The notes under the pieces are model-generated. The model saw only the letters and a program-made list of their open reading frames with translations, did no database searches and was not told the DNA's origin. Shown one piece after another: positions 48,320 through 62,100 of a stretch of DNA of 64,000 nucleotides. Each line of letters starts with the position of its first letter. Within the stretch, counting starts at the first letter, position 1. The position numbers were made by a program, and so were the translations under genes. The stretch comes from Azadirachta indica (taxonomy: Eukaryota; Streptophyta; Magnoliopsida; Sapindales; Meliaceae): the NCBI GenBank assembly GCA_022749755.1, contig CM040447.1, positions 14,302,087-14,366,086 on the forward strand, given 5' to 3'.

Positions 48320-49634
48320 TGAATCTTTTCTTTTTTCTTTTTCTTGAATGACTAGTTTGTAATGAATCTTGATTCATGAGTTAGTGTTTCCTACCCCACT
48401 TATAACACATCCACTATGTTAGAACAGAAGGCTAGACTGTCGAACAGTAGCAGAATTGTCCATTGGCGAGATGGATACGGATTCGGGAAATCTTTATTTA
48501 TGGTATGCATTGTAAATCGCCGTTGTTTTGATCTCTAATGTTTGCAATTGGTCACGTTTCTTCGTTGATGTTTCTGTACATTTCACAATTAAGTAGCTGA
48601 AATTTGCAAGTGTGCAATTGCCATTATGCAATTGGTTATCTAAAGTCGAGACTTAGGAGCTCGAATTAGAAGCAATAACTTAAAAAGTAAATAGTTAATT
48701 GTGCGTGAAATATCGCCAGATTTGGCAGCGTAGATGGTGAAATCTTCTTTTAACAGATAGCGAGACGATGATCCGGTGTGCAGTGTTCAATAGGTGCTTT
48801 GACCACCTCTAGCGATCACATTCTACATGGGTGAAGGGGTCCCGTTGTTCGTTCGGTTCAGGTACATCATGGCACATCCGTAAATTTCCCTGAATCTCAG
48901 TGGCATTTCTAGAAGAAGCCCCACATTTACTAAAAGTGACGTGTTAAGCTTGGCAATCCCCCAGACCCCCAACTTTTCCCCTCTCTCTCATATCAGTGTC
49001 ACTTCTCGTCTACAACCTTCACGAAAACAAACACAATCGTCTTCAATCTGAACCGTCCATCTTTCCACGTCATGGATCCTAGATCTCATCAATCCCACGA
49101 CTCATATCTCTCCAATAATTCACACACTCACCCCCGTGGCCTGGCCATTCCCTAACCCTAGCCACGAACCATGCGCCCCGCAGGCTTATCCCGACTCGGC
49201 CCCTCTTAGCCAATAAAAAACGGAGAGAGAAGCTCAAAGAAACAAAGAGAGAGAAACGAAAAAAATAAAAATTAGGTTTCATTACATTAGGATTTTTCTC
49301 TTCCAGCAAATTACAGAGGACCGTACACATGAAAATTTAGGGTTTTACGCCTTTCAAAGAGATAAGAGCTATCAGTCTGCCATCGATCTTCGAAAGCTTG
49401 GGGTTAGAGTTACTGTTAGGCTACTGTTTGGTTTGCCAGTGTATTTAATTTGACCGTGAAACTATTACTTCTCTCAATTTCGTAGTGCTTTCGGCTTGCC
49501 TCCAAAATCACTGATCCTGAAGCTTTGAATTGATTTATCGAGACAAAAGGAGCGGAAAAATAGTTTAAATTACATAGATTGTAGGTTACATACATAAAAA
49601 TTTTCGGTGTATGAGATATCGTGTTTCGTATTTG
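48320..49634. other. Spacer and 5' UTR of the ANP32-like gene
   Basis: No coding region is supported. Composition rises from about 48780, and the stretch to 49634 is probably promoter and leader of the next gene. Confidence 0.5.
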
Positions 49635-52442
49635 ATGGACGAGATCTGGGAGAGAGCCGTGGAAACAGCTTTAGACGGTCAAACGGACCACGGGGCGGCT
49701 CGAACTCTAACACTAGACGGTGCTGTGAAGTGTGTGCAGGGTCGGTTGCCACCGCCGAGTCTTCTGGAGAGATTCGAGAACCTGGAGCACCTGTCGATCG
49801 CGAACATCGGAGTTTCATCGCTTGAGCAGTTTCCACGGCTCAACAAGCTGCAGAAACTTATCCTCTCCGATAACCGTATAGCTGGAGGCCTCGAGTTTTT
49901 GGTCCAAGCGGGCTTGGAATCTCTCCGAGACCTTGATTTGTCCAATAATCGGATCCAGTATATTGAAGATCTTGCGCCATTGGCTCAGCTTAGGATTGTC
50001 TCTCTTGATCTGTACGAGTGTCCGGTTACGAGAGTGAAAGATTATCGATCTAGGGTTTTTGGAATGATAAAGTCGTTGAAGTATTTGGATAAGATGGATG
50101 CAGAGGAGAATGAGAGACCGGAAACGGACGATGAGGAGGATGATGATGAAGAGGACGATGAGGATGACCCAGGGAGTGGAGAAATTGATGGTGAGGATCG
50201 GCCTTCTAGGAGGGATAATGGTCATAGCGAGAACATTGAAGGGATTGTGGATGTGGACGAGGAGGAAGAGAGTGAAGCAGATGAAGAAGAGGCAGAGACA
50301 GCTCGTGGACCCGTGGTACAGGCCAACGGGCTAAGTGGCCACCAGTCAAATGGCTACCACGAGCTGAGTGGAGAAGATGATGAGGAGGAGGGTGAAGGTG
50401 AGGATGATGATGATAACGATAATGAATCTGGGGAGGAGATTGATGAGGATGATGACGTTGTGGAAGCTCCTGAGGAGACAGGGGCGGACAGTGATGATGA
50501 GGAAGATGGTGTTGAGGACGAGGATGAGGATGATGAAGAAGATGAAGAGGATGAGGATGAAGAAGAGGAGGTTGACAATGAGGACAGAGATGGTGATTTT
50601 GCTGAACCGGAGAGCACAGGGAGGTTGACGAGCACAGAGGGTGAGATTGATGGCCATGAACAAGGGGAGGAAGATGGGGATGGCGATGGAGAGACTGGAG
50701 AGGAAGAGCAGGCTGTCGAGGATGATGGGGAGTTTGAAGTGGAAGATGAAGATGAGGCTGAAGAGGAGGTAAGAATGAAATTTCCTATCTTTATGTTATA
50801 TCATGATAGAATCTTAATTATTATTACTTTTGTGTTGTGTGTCTTTTTTGTAATTAATGGATGCTTCCTGTTATGTTTTCAGATGAGAAGAGGACTTAAC
50901 TACTGTTAAATTGTTAAATGAGCTGTTACTGATTACCTTCTTCATCAACATTTCTGTTTTTTGTGCATTTGTCTTGCATCTTTAACTTTTGAATCTTCTC
51001 AATCTTCAGCATCTAGTAGGGAAACTGTCCTCCTGCAATTCTTTTATTTCGTAATGTTTTTTGTTTGAGCCAATTACTTGAAAAGCAAGCATTTTTATAT
51101 CATAGATATTCTGTGAAAAAGGTCATAGGTATCTAGTATCTTTTTTTTGTCCTGCACACTTCCTCACTGCTGGTTGATGGTTCTTTGTTTTTCCCTTTCC
51201 ACCTTTTAAAAGGAGAAACCTCAGTGTGTCAAAAGTTTTGATTTTAGAACAATCTCAACAATTGCTTGAATTCCATATATTGTGAGAAATGAAGATTTTT
51301 AGTCTATTTTAATGTTATTTTGAAGTTTACATAATGCGAAATGCAGTTTATCAATTGTTGAAATTTTGTCATTGTGGCTTAAATGGAATATCCTTTAAAG
51401 ATCTTAATGCATTTTTAAATCTGATGTTTCTTTCTCATTGAAGCATTGGTTTCATAACTTAAGAACACTTGGACAGTTCATCATTTTGTCATATGTGAGA
51501 TTTTAAGTTGAAGTTCAGGGAAAAAGAGTTTCTAGAATCCTGTGTTGCAGTTCATATATTTTATATCCCAGATTGCGATCCTTAAGCCCTCATCTTAAGT
51601 ATATCAGTTGATAAGACTTTAGTTTACTGTTTTGTATTTGCTTTTTCACTCTGCTCCACTGTATTGTTCAATTTGTGTGTTGCGGTTTTGGTTGTTAAAA
51701 TGAATGCAATGTTTTTAATTTTCCCTTTATTGTGCTGGCTTGCTAAAGATTTTCTATTTTTCAAAACTATTCTCTGTAGTAAACTAAGTATGCCCACCTG
51801 TCTGGTTTTTCTGTGGTAGTGTATGGTTCATCATGAAATATTTGGTTGCCGATGCCCCCTAAATAATCATACTACTGTAATCATATGTATCTATGTGTGT
51901 TGATAATTATGGCTTGAGGCAATTTTGCAACTGAGGTGCAGTTAATCGAATCAGTACTTCGAATATACATTGCTTGGTTAATATTTTTTTTGCATTCTTT
52001 TTTTGTTGAGAAGTAGTGCTATTTATAAGGGTTTTTACTTGATTTTAGGGTTTTGTTTAATTTTGTGTTTTGCATTTTAACACTTTTATGGTGTCTGCAT
52101 TTCTGATGGGGTTGTATTCGCTTTTTCCTGGTACTAACCCATGGATACTTGCTGATATGGCAGGATGAAGACTATGGTGCAGGGTACCTGGTTCAGCCAG
52201 TGGGGCAGGCTGAAGAACATGATGGTGCAGGTAGTGATATGGACCCAGGTAATGAAGATGAAGATGGTGAAGAGGAACAAGTTGAAGATGATGAAGAAGT
52301 TCAGGATCTACCGGCATCTGCTTCTCATCTAAAGAGAAAGAGAGGTGATAGTGCAAATGAAGATGACAATGGCGAGGGTGAAGATGATGATAATGTTCAA
52401 CAGGCAGCATACAGCAAGTCATCTTCAAAGAAGCACCGCTAG
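49635..52442 (+). CDS. ANP32-like acidic leucine-rich repeat nuclear protein
   Basis: Acidic nuclear phosphoprotein-32 family member, a likely histone-binding or chromatin-associated protein, similar to Arabidopsis At3g50690. Exons 49635-50768 and 52164-52442, 470 residues. I chose the ATG at 49635 because MDEIWERAVETALDG is the family start; an in-frame ATG at 49611 would add eight residues. Residues 1-150 hold LRRs (LEHLSIANIGVSSLEQFPRL, LQKLILSDNRI, LRDLDLSNNRI) and the LRR cap (VSLDLYECPVTR...YRSRVFGMIKSLKYLD). The remaining 300 residues are an Asp/Glu-rich low-complexity tail with islands such as DPGSGEIDGED and GEIDGHEQGEEDGDGDGETG. The C-terminus is basic (HLKRKRG, SSKKHR), a probable nuclear localisation signal. 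The acidic tail makes long serine-rich antisense frames, which are shadows. No frame defects despite the repetitive sequence. Confidence 0.93.
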
Positions 52443-53902
52443 CTGTTTTCAATGTCTCATGAGTTAACATGTTTTCCTCAAATGTGTTCAACCAGCATGG
52501 AAAGCAAAAAAAAAAAAAAAAAAAAAAATGCGGACTGGATACAAATATGTTGGATAGATTGATTGGTAGTGACTTTGGCTATCTTCTCGGACAATGATGT
52601 TTTAGGGAGAGAAAATTGTATCTTGGGTGGCACTGGCACATGGTTAGCAGTTCAAAAGGTTGTTAGTTTTTATTCCCGCTAGCCTCTCTTACATAGCCGT
52701 TGCTTTGTTAGAAATTCAAATGGCAGTTACGAGGGTTTCACCGCCCATTTCAGGGCATGTTTGGAGAGGGGTTCTGAATGGAGGGAAACGATTCTCTTTT
52801 TAAATCTTTGTTTTTTCTTTCTTTATGTTCGTCTTAAGGGGTTTTTAAAAAGGGGCTTTGTATAAAAACCTTGTAGATAGTTTTTATCATTTCATTATCC
52901 GCTTCCATTCCAATCAAAAGTGGGCTGGCTACTTTGGCACATTTGACCTTGTCAGTACGCTTGTTTATTTTTCTTTAATCAATTACATAAATTGTCAAGT
53001 TGTGATTGGTAGATATGCTTTATTTATGAATTTTGCAGGGCTGTAGGACAAGTGGCAATCGCATTGAAGGTTGACAACGAAGGGGGTTTTAGCTGGTCCC
53101 GAATTGTTTTAAAAGCCATGTCATGTGATGATGAAGGAATATAATCAGCGCCAATCCAAAGGTTGAGCAGTCATGATCGCGTAAGTTATCAGTCCGCAGT
53201 TTGCATAAAGGTGCTCTTGAGTTCTTTGGTTTATCAGTTTCCTCGTGCTTGTATTAATGATGCAGCCGATCGACTACAGGGGAAGGCTTTCCTAATATAA
53301 AGGAGCCAGCCCAATCGTTCGAGTCACTCGACCGACCCACTTGGCCCAACTTATAGTTGGCCTCCGCCCTACTCTTTGGGCCTATGGAATGGAAGTTGTT
53401 CGATTTTAAAGGACCTGCTCATAATATTCTATTTACGTCTAAATATTGCTTCTGAAATAAGGGGAAAAAAATTGGACATTTTATTAATATTTAAAAATTG
53501 AAAAAAATGTAGTTTATTTGAGAAATAGATTTCGGAGAGTTAAAAAAAGCACAATAGGTACGTTTTTCTTTTCAAAGTGAATGTGTTTGATGTATAAAGA
53601 GAATAAATTTTAATTTTTTAAGTTTCTTTTATATATTTGTTAAAATATACTACCGAGTACTGAATGTATTTGTTTTTGTTTAAATTTTTTTTGAAAAGAA
53701 AAATTATATGCCAAACAGTCCAAACGCATAAGGATAATAGAAAAATAAAGAGTTGAGGGGCTGCTGCTCGGTTTGTCACACAAGGATGGATAAGGCGTTG
53801 AGACTTAAGAGCAGTTGCCTTTGTGTTAAAATAAATTGCTACGACTTGAAGAACTAGCACCCTTCTCTCTCTTACTGGGCGAAACTTGACCTCTCCTATT
53901 AC
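52443..53902. other. Spacer between ANP32-like and plastid protein genes
   Basis: ANP32-like 3' UTR with a poly(A) run near 52506-52528, then non-coding DNA. Open frames at 52858-53046 and 53618-53860 show no features. Confidence 0.5.
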
Positions 53903-54412
53903 ATGATAGTTTCAAAGATGTTGCTACTATCACCGCAATTTACCTCACTGCCGTCGCTACAAAATAATACCTTCAACTCTTCCACATGTAGAAAAAACAG
54001 GTTGCACTCGCCACTAAAAGTGTTAAGTATGGCTAAGGAGAGCAGCGACGACAGTGGCAACGGCCTTGCAGAAAAAGCAGCCATAGCCGGTGCCTTGGTG
54101 TCAATCCCAGTGATCGCCTGGTCTCTTTACACTCTCAAGACCACCGGCTGCGGCCTTCCCCCAGGACCAGGTGGATCAATTGGTGCGCTCGAGGGCGTCA
54201 GCTATCTAGCCGTCATCGGAATCGTGGGTTGGTCCTTGTTTACCAAAGCCAAAACTGGGTCTGGTCTGCCTAATGGGCCTTATGGCTTGTTGGGAGCTGT
54301 TGAGGGTTTGTCTTATTTATCACTGCTGGCCATTATTGTTGTTTTCGGTTTCCAGTTTTTTGAGCAGGGATCACTTCCAGGGCCTCTGCCCAGTGATCAG
54401 TGCTTCGGTTAA
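53903..54412 (+). CDS. Plastid-targeted three-TM protein with internal repeats
   Basis: Intronless gene for up to 169 residues; MLLLSPQF at 53918 is an alternative start. The first about 43 residues are Ser/Thr-rich with basic residues and no acidic one, a chloroplast transit peptide pattern. The mature part has three hydrophobic helices at about 59-78, 97-114 and 133-152. Residues 81-114 and 118-152 are repeats of one unit, TG.GLP.GP.G..GA.EG.SYL followed by a helix, and a third partial unit (GSLPGPLPSD) closes the protein. The function of the family is not known to me. A similar uncharacterised Arabidopsis gene (At3g50685, as I recall) lies beside the ANP32-like At3g50690, the same pairing as here. 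Likely a thylakoid or inner envelope membrane protein, by inference from the transit peptide. Confidence 0.82.
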   Translation: MIVSKMLLLSPQFTSLPSLQNNTFNSSTCRKNRLHSPLKVLSMAKESSDDSGNGLAEKAAIAGALVSIPVIAWSLYTLKTTGCGLPPGPGGSIGALEGVSYLAVIGIVGWSLFTKAKTGSGLPNGPYGLLGAVEGLSYLSLLAIIVVFGFQFFEQGSLPGPLPSDQCFG

Positions 54413-56498
54413 GAATTGAGGAATTGATGTCTTGTTGCGTTTCAATGTAATATGGGCCACTACAATTCTATCTTTTTTCTGTGGCCATTCTTCATCCCCG
54501 AGGCCAGGGCCAGGCTGTGTCGTCGCTTTTTAATGGAATATTAGTTACTGTTTTCCGTCACTTGTAAAGAAAAATTGGTATGAGACTACGATTATTCGTC
54601 TTTGTACTCTACATCATTAGTTCTAATGACTTGATATGTTCTATGTTTTAGTCTTTGTCTATTATATATGTTTCGGCCTGGCCCTGGTGGTAGAATAGAG
54701 GGCTTGAGTTCGAAGTCATTATATAAAATTCTCAAGTGAACCTTAAGTCCTGTTTTAACCGAATGGTATTTTAATTAATCATCATTTATTATTACTTTTA
54801 TCTATTGTATAATTATATTTCACCCTATTGAAGTTGATTTTAATTTTCTAATTGTGTTTTCGTTGCTACATCAATCATACTGTTGGCTGTTTTCATTAAT
54901 GAAGTTAGATCAATTGGAGATTCCCGCTGGATTTATTTGTCTATGTTTAGTATGCTAATTTAAACTTAAAATTAAATTATTTATATTAAGTACTTGTTTT
55001 TTTTTTTTTTTTAGTCTGATATTTTTAATGGGTTTATTTTTTAATTTTTAATATTTAAACTTATACAAATTCATTTATATTTCAAATCTATTTAAATTTC
55101 ATTAACAAAGAAAAACTCCCTAAGTTTAATTCAACAATTTTGAATTCAAAATATACGACTGTATTGAATTGGATTGAAAACTCCATCTAATCAAGTTTTA
55201 ACAACATTTGTTTTGTTTTGAAAGTTCAAATGATTTTAATGTCGCTGTCTTGATAAGCTAAAAACAGAAACATGTAAATCTTTCCCATTGAGAACCGTCG
55301 TGCCAGAGTTATTTTAACTGGATTGCTGGACAATCTAATGTTCGGTCTGAATTTGTAAACCTCAAGAATTGAAAGCTTTTAAGTTTTTATTATCAAACAT
55401 GGTTTATAAAGATGCATTACTTGTCACTTCTTTTATAAAATCATTTTTTTTTTGGCCTCATTTACTTGAGAAATTATAAAAAAAAATCTCTCTTTTATTA
55501 AAAAAAATTTATTATTTTAGTGTATAATTCTCATTTTAATAAATAAATAAATAAAACTTTTCAAGTATCCGTTTGATTTGACTTTTTCATTGATTAAAAT
55601 TTTTTTTTTAATGATAGAAATTTTTTTCAAATTTTTTAATGTCATTTTATTAGCAATGAAAAAGAGATTTTAGAAATTAAAAATTTTTTTTATTGAAAAA
55701 AACTTAAAATTTGGGCCGTAGAGTTTTCTCAATTTTTTTAAAAGGTAAAATTATCTAAAATATTCTTACTTTATTTTAAAAATTTTACGTCTTTAAAATA
55801 AAATATTAAAAATTTGTTTATTAAAATAACTATTCAAAATTTTCTCAAAAATTATTTGTGATAATCAAATGATTAATAATTTTTATTAAAAATTCTACTT
55901 ATAAAAATTTTACGGATAAAATCTCTATTTTAAAAAGTTCTATTTAAAAAACTATATCAAACATATCCTAAGTCTATTACTAGATTCTCGTCTCTTAGTT
56001 TTTATTATATTCTGTTACATCTTCAATTACGTTTGAATAAAATCAAACACTAATAAAAATCTAAAAATGACATGATATAGAATAATTAAATTCTTTTTTT
56101 TTTTTTCAGATTGATAGAAATTAAATCTAGGACGATTAATATAGGATATGCATTATCACTACTTTCGGAAGCAAATTTAATGCATAAGTAGTGAAGGGAC
56201 CGCATTCAAAATCAAAATCAATTCTTTTGCTAAATTTAAATTTATTTGAACCACTATGACTTATGTTACGTTGTACGAAGAAAAAGAAAAGTGTTGCGTA
56301 ATATCCCGAAACAGACTAATGCGTACACAGAATAGGAAATACCGTGTGGCCAAACAAGAATCCTAAAACAGTTTTTGCTTTTAGAATAGTCATTTGCTTC
56401 CAAGTCAAGCTTTAAGTCTTATAGTTTTCTAAAATCCATCTAAAACTGAGAAAAAAGGAATAAAAAATCTCCTCTCTCAAATTCAGTCCGTTGTCGTC
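54413..56498. other. AT-rich spacer left of the first F-box gene
   Basis: No coding region is supported. Very AT-rich from about 54750 to 56110. A GGCCCTGGTGGTAG...GAGTTCGAAGTC stretch near 54680-54715 is weakly tRNA-like. Confidence 0.5.
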
Positions 56499-59105
56499 AT
56501 GGCCACTAGTAGGAGCAAGGTATGCCGTTTTCTTACCTAATTATTACTCGTTAATCACGGTGTTATTTTTAGATTATTCGACAATCGCTTTGTTAATCAT
56601 GATTATTAACTTAATTACTTTGATTTTATCTGTTGGTCTGATTATCGATGTTCAAAGAATTACTAGTCAAATTGATCTGTCTATGTTGTTTGGTTGCTGA
56701 GAAAACGAGGAAAAACAAAAGAAAACAAGTTGATCGTTGATGTACTAAACTGAGTTATAGTGTTCGGTTTTCTCGCGTTTTTCTTCTTGTTAGTCTGATG
56801 ATGAACAGAAAATCTTTCTTGTATAATATATATGTAGTATCTGGTTGTTGATATAAAACTGGACGAAAAAGAAGAGAATAAGAACAGAATGTTTGTGTGA
56901 ACTATACATTTTGATATGTGAGGCTTTGGGCTGAATTCTCGGACATAACAGCTTTGCTTTTATTGTTTTTCTTTTATTTTCTTTTCTGAATAATTGAGTT
57001 TTTAAGCTGTGATTGGTGATTTATCCAAGAGAAGAGGGTCTTAAGATTAGATTTATCCAACAGAAGGGGGTCTTAAGATTAATGTGCTTTTTTTTTTGTT
57101 CTCCCAGTTAATGCGAAATAAATTGCTAGTTCAAGTTGTGTTTCTTTGGAAGGAAGGAATTGGAACGAGGTAGCTAAAAGAAAATAAGAAATGATTTTGC
57201 AAGAGAGCTTAAAACATGAAAAAGAAGTACAAGAAAAGAATAGAACTTAAAAATCACGATACCGGTGGAAATATTGTGGTTAGATATTTGGCTCCATGGG
57301 GGTCAAGTCTTTTCTTCTTGCTTTACCTTTGTCTTTTTGATTTATATGTAGTGGGTGGATGTTTCACGGGAATATTTTATTGTGAAATTAATATGGTGTT
57401 TTTAATATTTTGGCAATTAAGGTTTATGGACTACTCTAGACCATGAGTGTTGATAGGCATTAAGCAGTGCTTGTTTGGAGAACTTCTAGAACCCTCTTGA
57501 ACTCTAAATCTATACTTAATTAGTGTGCTTACTTGTTCAAATTGAACTAAGGGTTAAGTGCTAAATCTTTAAATACAAATGATGAACTTTCTTAAGTTAG
57601 GCCACTATTTGTGATGTTCTATTGTTAAATCTAGCCACATTGTGTTGAGAATGCTTATATGAAGCCAACTTTGAGTCAGTGATGAAGATAGTTTCACTTG
57701 GTAGCAATGAAGTTGTGCTCTTGCCAAGTATGATAGCATTGATTCAAGTGCTTTATTATCTGTTTAGCAGAGAATATTAAGTTGTAGTCTAAAGACTATT
57801 AAAGGAAATGTTAGTTTGGTTAGTAGTGAAACTTTTTTAAGCGTGTGATTAATTGAAAACCAAAATTATGCCCTGGATTCTGAATTATTTTCTTTAACTC
57901 TCAAGTTTTCAGGGAAACTAGTCAGATGGACTATGTATTTCTTTCCCTCTACTTTGTGTTAATTGAATTTGTTTAGTGTAACTAGATATATCTTTAATGG
58001 TCATTCTCATGAATTTTAATTCATGCTGCAGATAAATGTGGATCAGGGGAAGAGAACAAGTTCACTGATTAGGAACAGCAATAACAAGATCTATATGGAC
58101 CTCAGGGATGTTGTAAGAGAGCATGCCCTTCAATTCCTTCCAGCTAAATCACTTTTCCGGTGCAGGGGAGTTTGTCGAGACTGGAAGTTCTTGATCTTGA
58201 CTCCTTTCTTTGCCCACAACCAGTCAAATTCTTTCCGTGCTATATCTGGCTTCTTTTCACAGACCTCCCCCAATGAGCCATCTTTTTTGTCACTTGACAC
58301 GGTCGCCTATGGAGTTCCAGACCCATCTTTTAATTTTTTGCCTGAAGCAGTTGACATTAGGACTTCTTCTAATGGACTACTTTGCTGCCAGGGTCGCACT
58401 GGATACAATGCTTACTACATCTGCAATCCTGCTACCAAGATTTGGCAGAAGCTTCCTAAACCAGATAATGATCATGGCTCTGACCCTGCTGTTGTGCTTG
58501 TCTTTGAACCATCGGTACTAAACTTTGCAGCTGAGTACAAGCTGATTTGTGCCTTTCCATCTGAACTTGATGGATATGAATTTGAGATTTATTCCTCCAC
58601 TGACAGATCCTGGAGAACATCTGGGGAGATTTTCCTGAACAATTTGAGAATCCAGCCAAATTCAGGTGTTCACACAAATGGGATAGTTTATTGGATGGCA
58701 AGGAATGGTAGAATTCTTGCTTTTGATCTCTCAAAGGAGCGGTCACAGCTCTTGTATGGCCATGGGACCCTGGGTGTAGTGGGTGGGAAGCTTTGGACGG
58801 CTTCCGTACACCGCCAGAATCTATCTTTGAATCTGTTGTCTAATGCCTACACCAATACAATGCAAATGCATAGTCGTGTCAAGGCATGGGAAACACATCA
58901 GATTACTTTAGACAGTTCTGCTTTTGTAGAAGGTTGTTATCCTCTGGATGTAGTGCTGCTTGCTGATGACACTGTGCTTCTCCAGGGAGGGGAAGTACTT
59001 TATTGCTATAACCTGAAGACAAAAGAAACTAAACACTTGGGAAATGAATCTGACGCTGGTAAGAGGAGAATTGTGTCTTATGTGAATAGCCTCGTGGATA
59101 TCTAG
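56499..59105 (+). CDS. F-box protein with F-box-associated domain (copy 1)
   Basis: Substrate receptor type subunit of an SCF ubiquitin ligase; target unknown. A 21-nt exon 1 (56499-56519, MATSRSK, donor GTATGC) is joined to 58032-59105 across a 1.5-kb intron, giving 364 residues. The alternative is an in-frame ATG at 58023, which sits on the acceptor (CTGCAG ends at 58031) and is probably intronic. The F-box is at about residues 31-70 (DVVREHALQFLPAKSLFRCRGVCRDWKFLI). The C-terminal part has an FBA-like beta-propeller fold pattern: NGLLCCQGR, YYICNPATKIWQKLPKP, YKLICAFPSE, FEIYSSTDRSWRTSGEIF, NGIVYWMARNGRILAFDL and VSYVNSLVDI at the end. It is clearly homologous along its length to the F-box gene at 62304-63801, so the two are a tandem pair, well diverged. 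No frame defects. Confidence 0.88.
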
Positions 59106-62100
59106 AGCAACATTGCCCCTATGCTTTACTAATTGCTTGTTTACACTCAAAAATATTCAATGATTTTGGATTTTATTTTCGTATGAATTTCCACAAATTA
59201 TCTGCGGTATTCATATTATGAATTCAGTATGATTGTAATCTTGAATAGTACTTGAAGCTGTATGTATTCAACATGTTTTCATGAAGCTTGTCTGATATTG
59301 AAGGGTCTTATGATTGATTGCATTGTATAGTTACTGATTGGATATGAAATACTCAAATAGGCTTTTTTGTCTGATTTTGGACATAACATTGATATGCGAT
59401 TGCATGGATAATATGTGTTGTTCGAGTTTTTGAGTTCAGGGATTGGCTTAGCTACTATGCAAGTTTGTTGTGTAAGATTAACGAGAGCTTGAAATTTTTA
59501 ATATGAAAGTTGAGTTACACTATCGTGTCTTCAAAATTATACTCATAGTTATGAATGTATAAATGATCTGTGTCTTAAACATCATATTCTAGGTACGAAT
59601 TTTATAAATGATTTTGTGTCATAAAAATCGTACCCCATAGAGAAATTATACAAATGATATGAATTTTTTATCATAATCTTTATAATAGAATTAAAATTTT
59701 TGTATGCAAACTTAGTATTTGTCACATAATAAGTGGTATTCTAATTGAATGTATATTGTTATTAATAATATTGCGCGTGCTTTAAGTGACAAAGATATAT
59801 TGGAATACTGACCTTGAAATCAAATGTTTATTGTAAAGCACCCCACCCCCCGCTCTTGGATTGTGATATTGTGTTAACCTTTTCTAAGAAAGTAAGAAGA
59901 AATCCTCACAAATTACAACTACAACTACAGCTACGACTCCAACTACAAGTGCAGTACTGGGTTAGGGCGGAGAAGTCAGTGGGTGGATGGTTGTAATGAT
60001 TGCCCACTCTGAGTTAAACGAAAGGCTTAGGTTCGTTTAAATAATAAAGATAGTACATAGTACCGTCTCGAGCTACGAAGCCTTTCTTGTCAATAGTCAC
60101 GCTATTTGTCAACTGTCATTCTCTTGTCGAACGTCACTCTCTCACCTAATTAAACCGACCACCCCACTCCCGCCCCCCACCCGCCATTTCCAAGATCAAA
60201 GAAAATGAAAATTCAGACACCCGCCACTCCTCCATTTTAAAATTCTCAAAATTATTATTTTTTTATTTCAATAATTTTTTTTGAAAATAAATATTATTTT
60301 CATAAATTGAACACAATATCATTATTTCTTGCAAAATTCAAATCTTTTTAAATTTTTTTATTTACTTAAAAATGATGTTTAAAATAGGATGATGGACAAA
60401 TTCCATGATACTCATAATCACTTCAACCATTTGAATCAATATTATTATAACACAATTTCAATATTTATTTTTAACAATAAATTAGTTTTAAAACTTCATA
60501 CTTTATTCTAGTTGTAAGGATATCCATACACGAAAAACATCTCAATTATCAAGCTCTATTCTAATTAATTAAAAATTTAACAATAATTAAATATATTAAA
60601 TACATTATGTTTAAAAATATTTATTGGCAATGATATGTTTCAATTTAGAATTTTTTAGATTTTAAATATGAGTAATATATGTTGCATATTTTTAGTAATT
60701 ATCTGACGCTTCATTTATTGATTAAATACTGAAGTGGAACAATATGTTAATTTTAGACTTGTGAGGATCTATAAATTTATAGTAAATATTATTGTATAAA
60801 TATTTTAAATAGGGTCTTTATCACATGCCCCCCTTGAGGTTTGGCAGATTATCATCTAAATGGTACTATTTTTGAGCTCACAGAAGTCTCTCTTGACCAA
60901 ATCGCCTACTATTGGTCTAGGTAATATTATGCAAAACCTTGGGATAGATATGTGATAAATTTTCCCTTCTAAATATTCATGTTTGCTCGAAAGGAGTCTC
61001 TCTTGTACTACCAGGGGGAAACAAGCCCGCAAAACAAAAAAAAAAAAAAAAAAAAAAAATCAAAGGCCGAACCGTTTTTTACCTTAAATTAATTTTTGGT
61101 GAGTTGACCAACCAGAATGCGACACGTATGGCATCAGTCTATACTTCTGCAGCAGTGAGCCAGAATTTCTACAGAAGAATAAACACATGCATCCCCTTCT
61201 TGTCAAAGCAAAGCAAGAACCCACTTTATGTAGTTACTCATTTGCAAGTTGCAACTGTGAGTTCTATGATACGTTCTCTTCCGTGCTCTCTCTAGCTCTC
61301 GCCTTTGGCTTAAAAATCTAACTGATTTTTCTCTTTGGAGTGTCCAAGCTTCAGTTCTCGCGTAATCTCACCATTTGCATGCTTATTCTTGTTCCGGTAC
61401 TTTCACTCTTCTCGCTTTCCCGTTTCTGGTCGATGTCTTACTCTTTTTCTTTGATCTTACTGCATTCTTGTTTCTGCTGCTATATCTTGGTGATTTTTGT
61501 GTGTTGTTTCTTGTTTGTTCTTGAAACCCTTCCTTCTGTGGATTCATTTTAGACTTTTAGCCAAATCAACTCCGTTTCTTCGTTTGATTTGTTAGTACCT
61601 GTTCTTCTTTTGTAATGTATGGACTTTTCTTGTTGCCTTTCTACTTGGTATCTTTTTATCCAGAAACAAATAGAGAAGAAAACAAAAATATACATTTCTG
61701 GGTTTTTTTTCTTGTTCTGTTTTTTGGTAACTGGGAAACCAGGGGAAGAAGGAAAAAGAAGACAGGATATGAGAAAAGAGTTCTGGAACGACTGTTTTCA
61801 CTTTCCCTGTTTCGCTTGATCCAACATTCCATATTTTGTTTGATGCCTTGTGTGCCAACTAATCTTGCGCTATGTGCTAATAATCTTTTACTCGATTAAG
61901 TTGTTGCTCTGATCGTGTGGTTGCCAAAGCAAAAAGATAGATAAATCATTTACCTTTTATAAATTTTCTACACAACTCAAAAATAAATTTATTTTGTTTA
62001 AGAAACCAACTAAGATTTCTTGCTACTTCTTAAAATTTTTTACCCGTATCATTACGTGTGTTTTAAAATAAGGTGAGGGTAGAACAAGAAAAGTCTCATT

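Noticed and set aside
54670..54760. tRNA-like A and B box motifs
   Set aside because: The spacing between boxes is short and no cloverleaf can be drawn; at most an old SINE scrap.
57216..57446. Open frame of 76 codons inside the F-box copy 1 intron
   Set aside because: Hydrophobic low-complexity translation of AT-rich intron without features.
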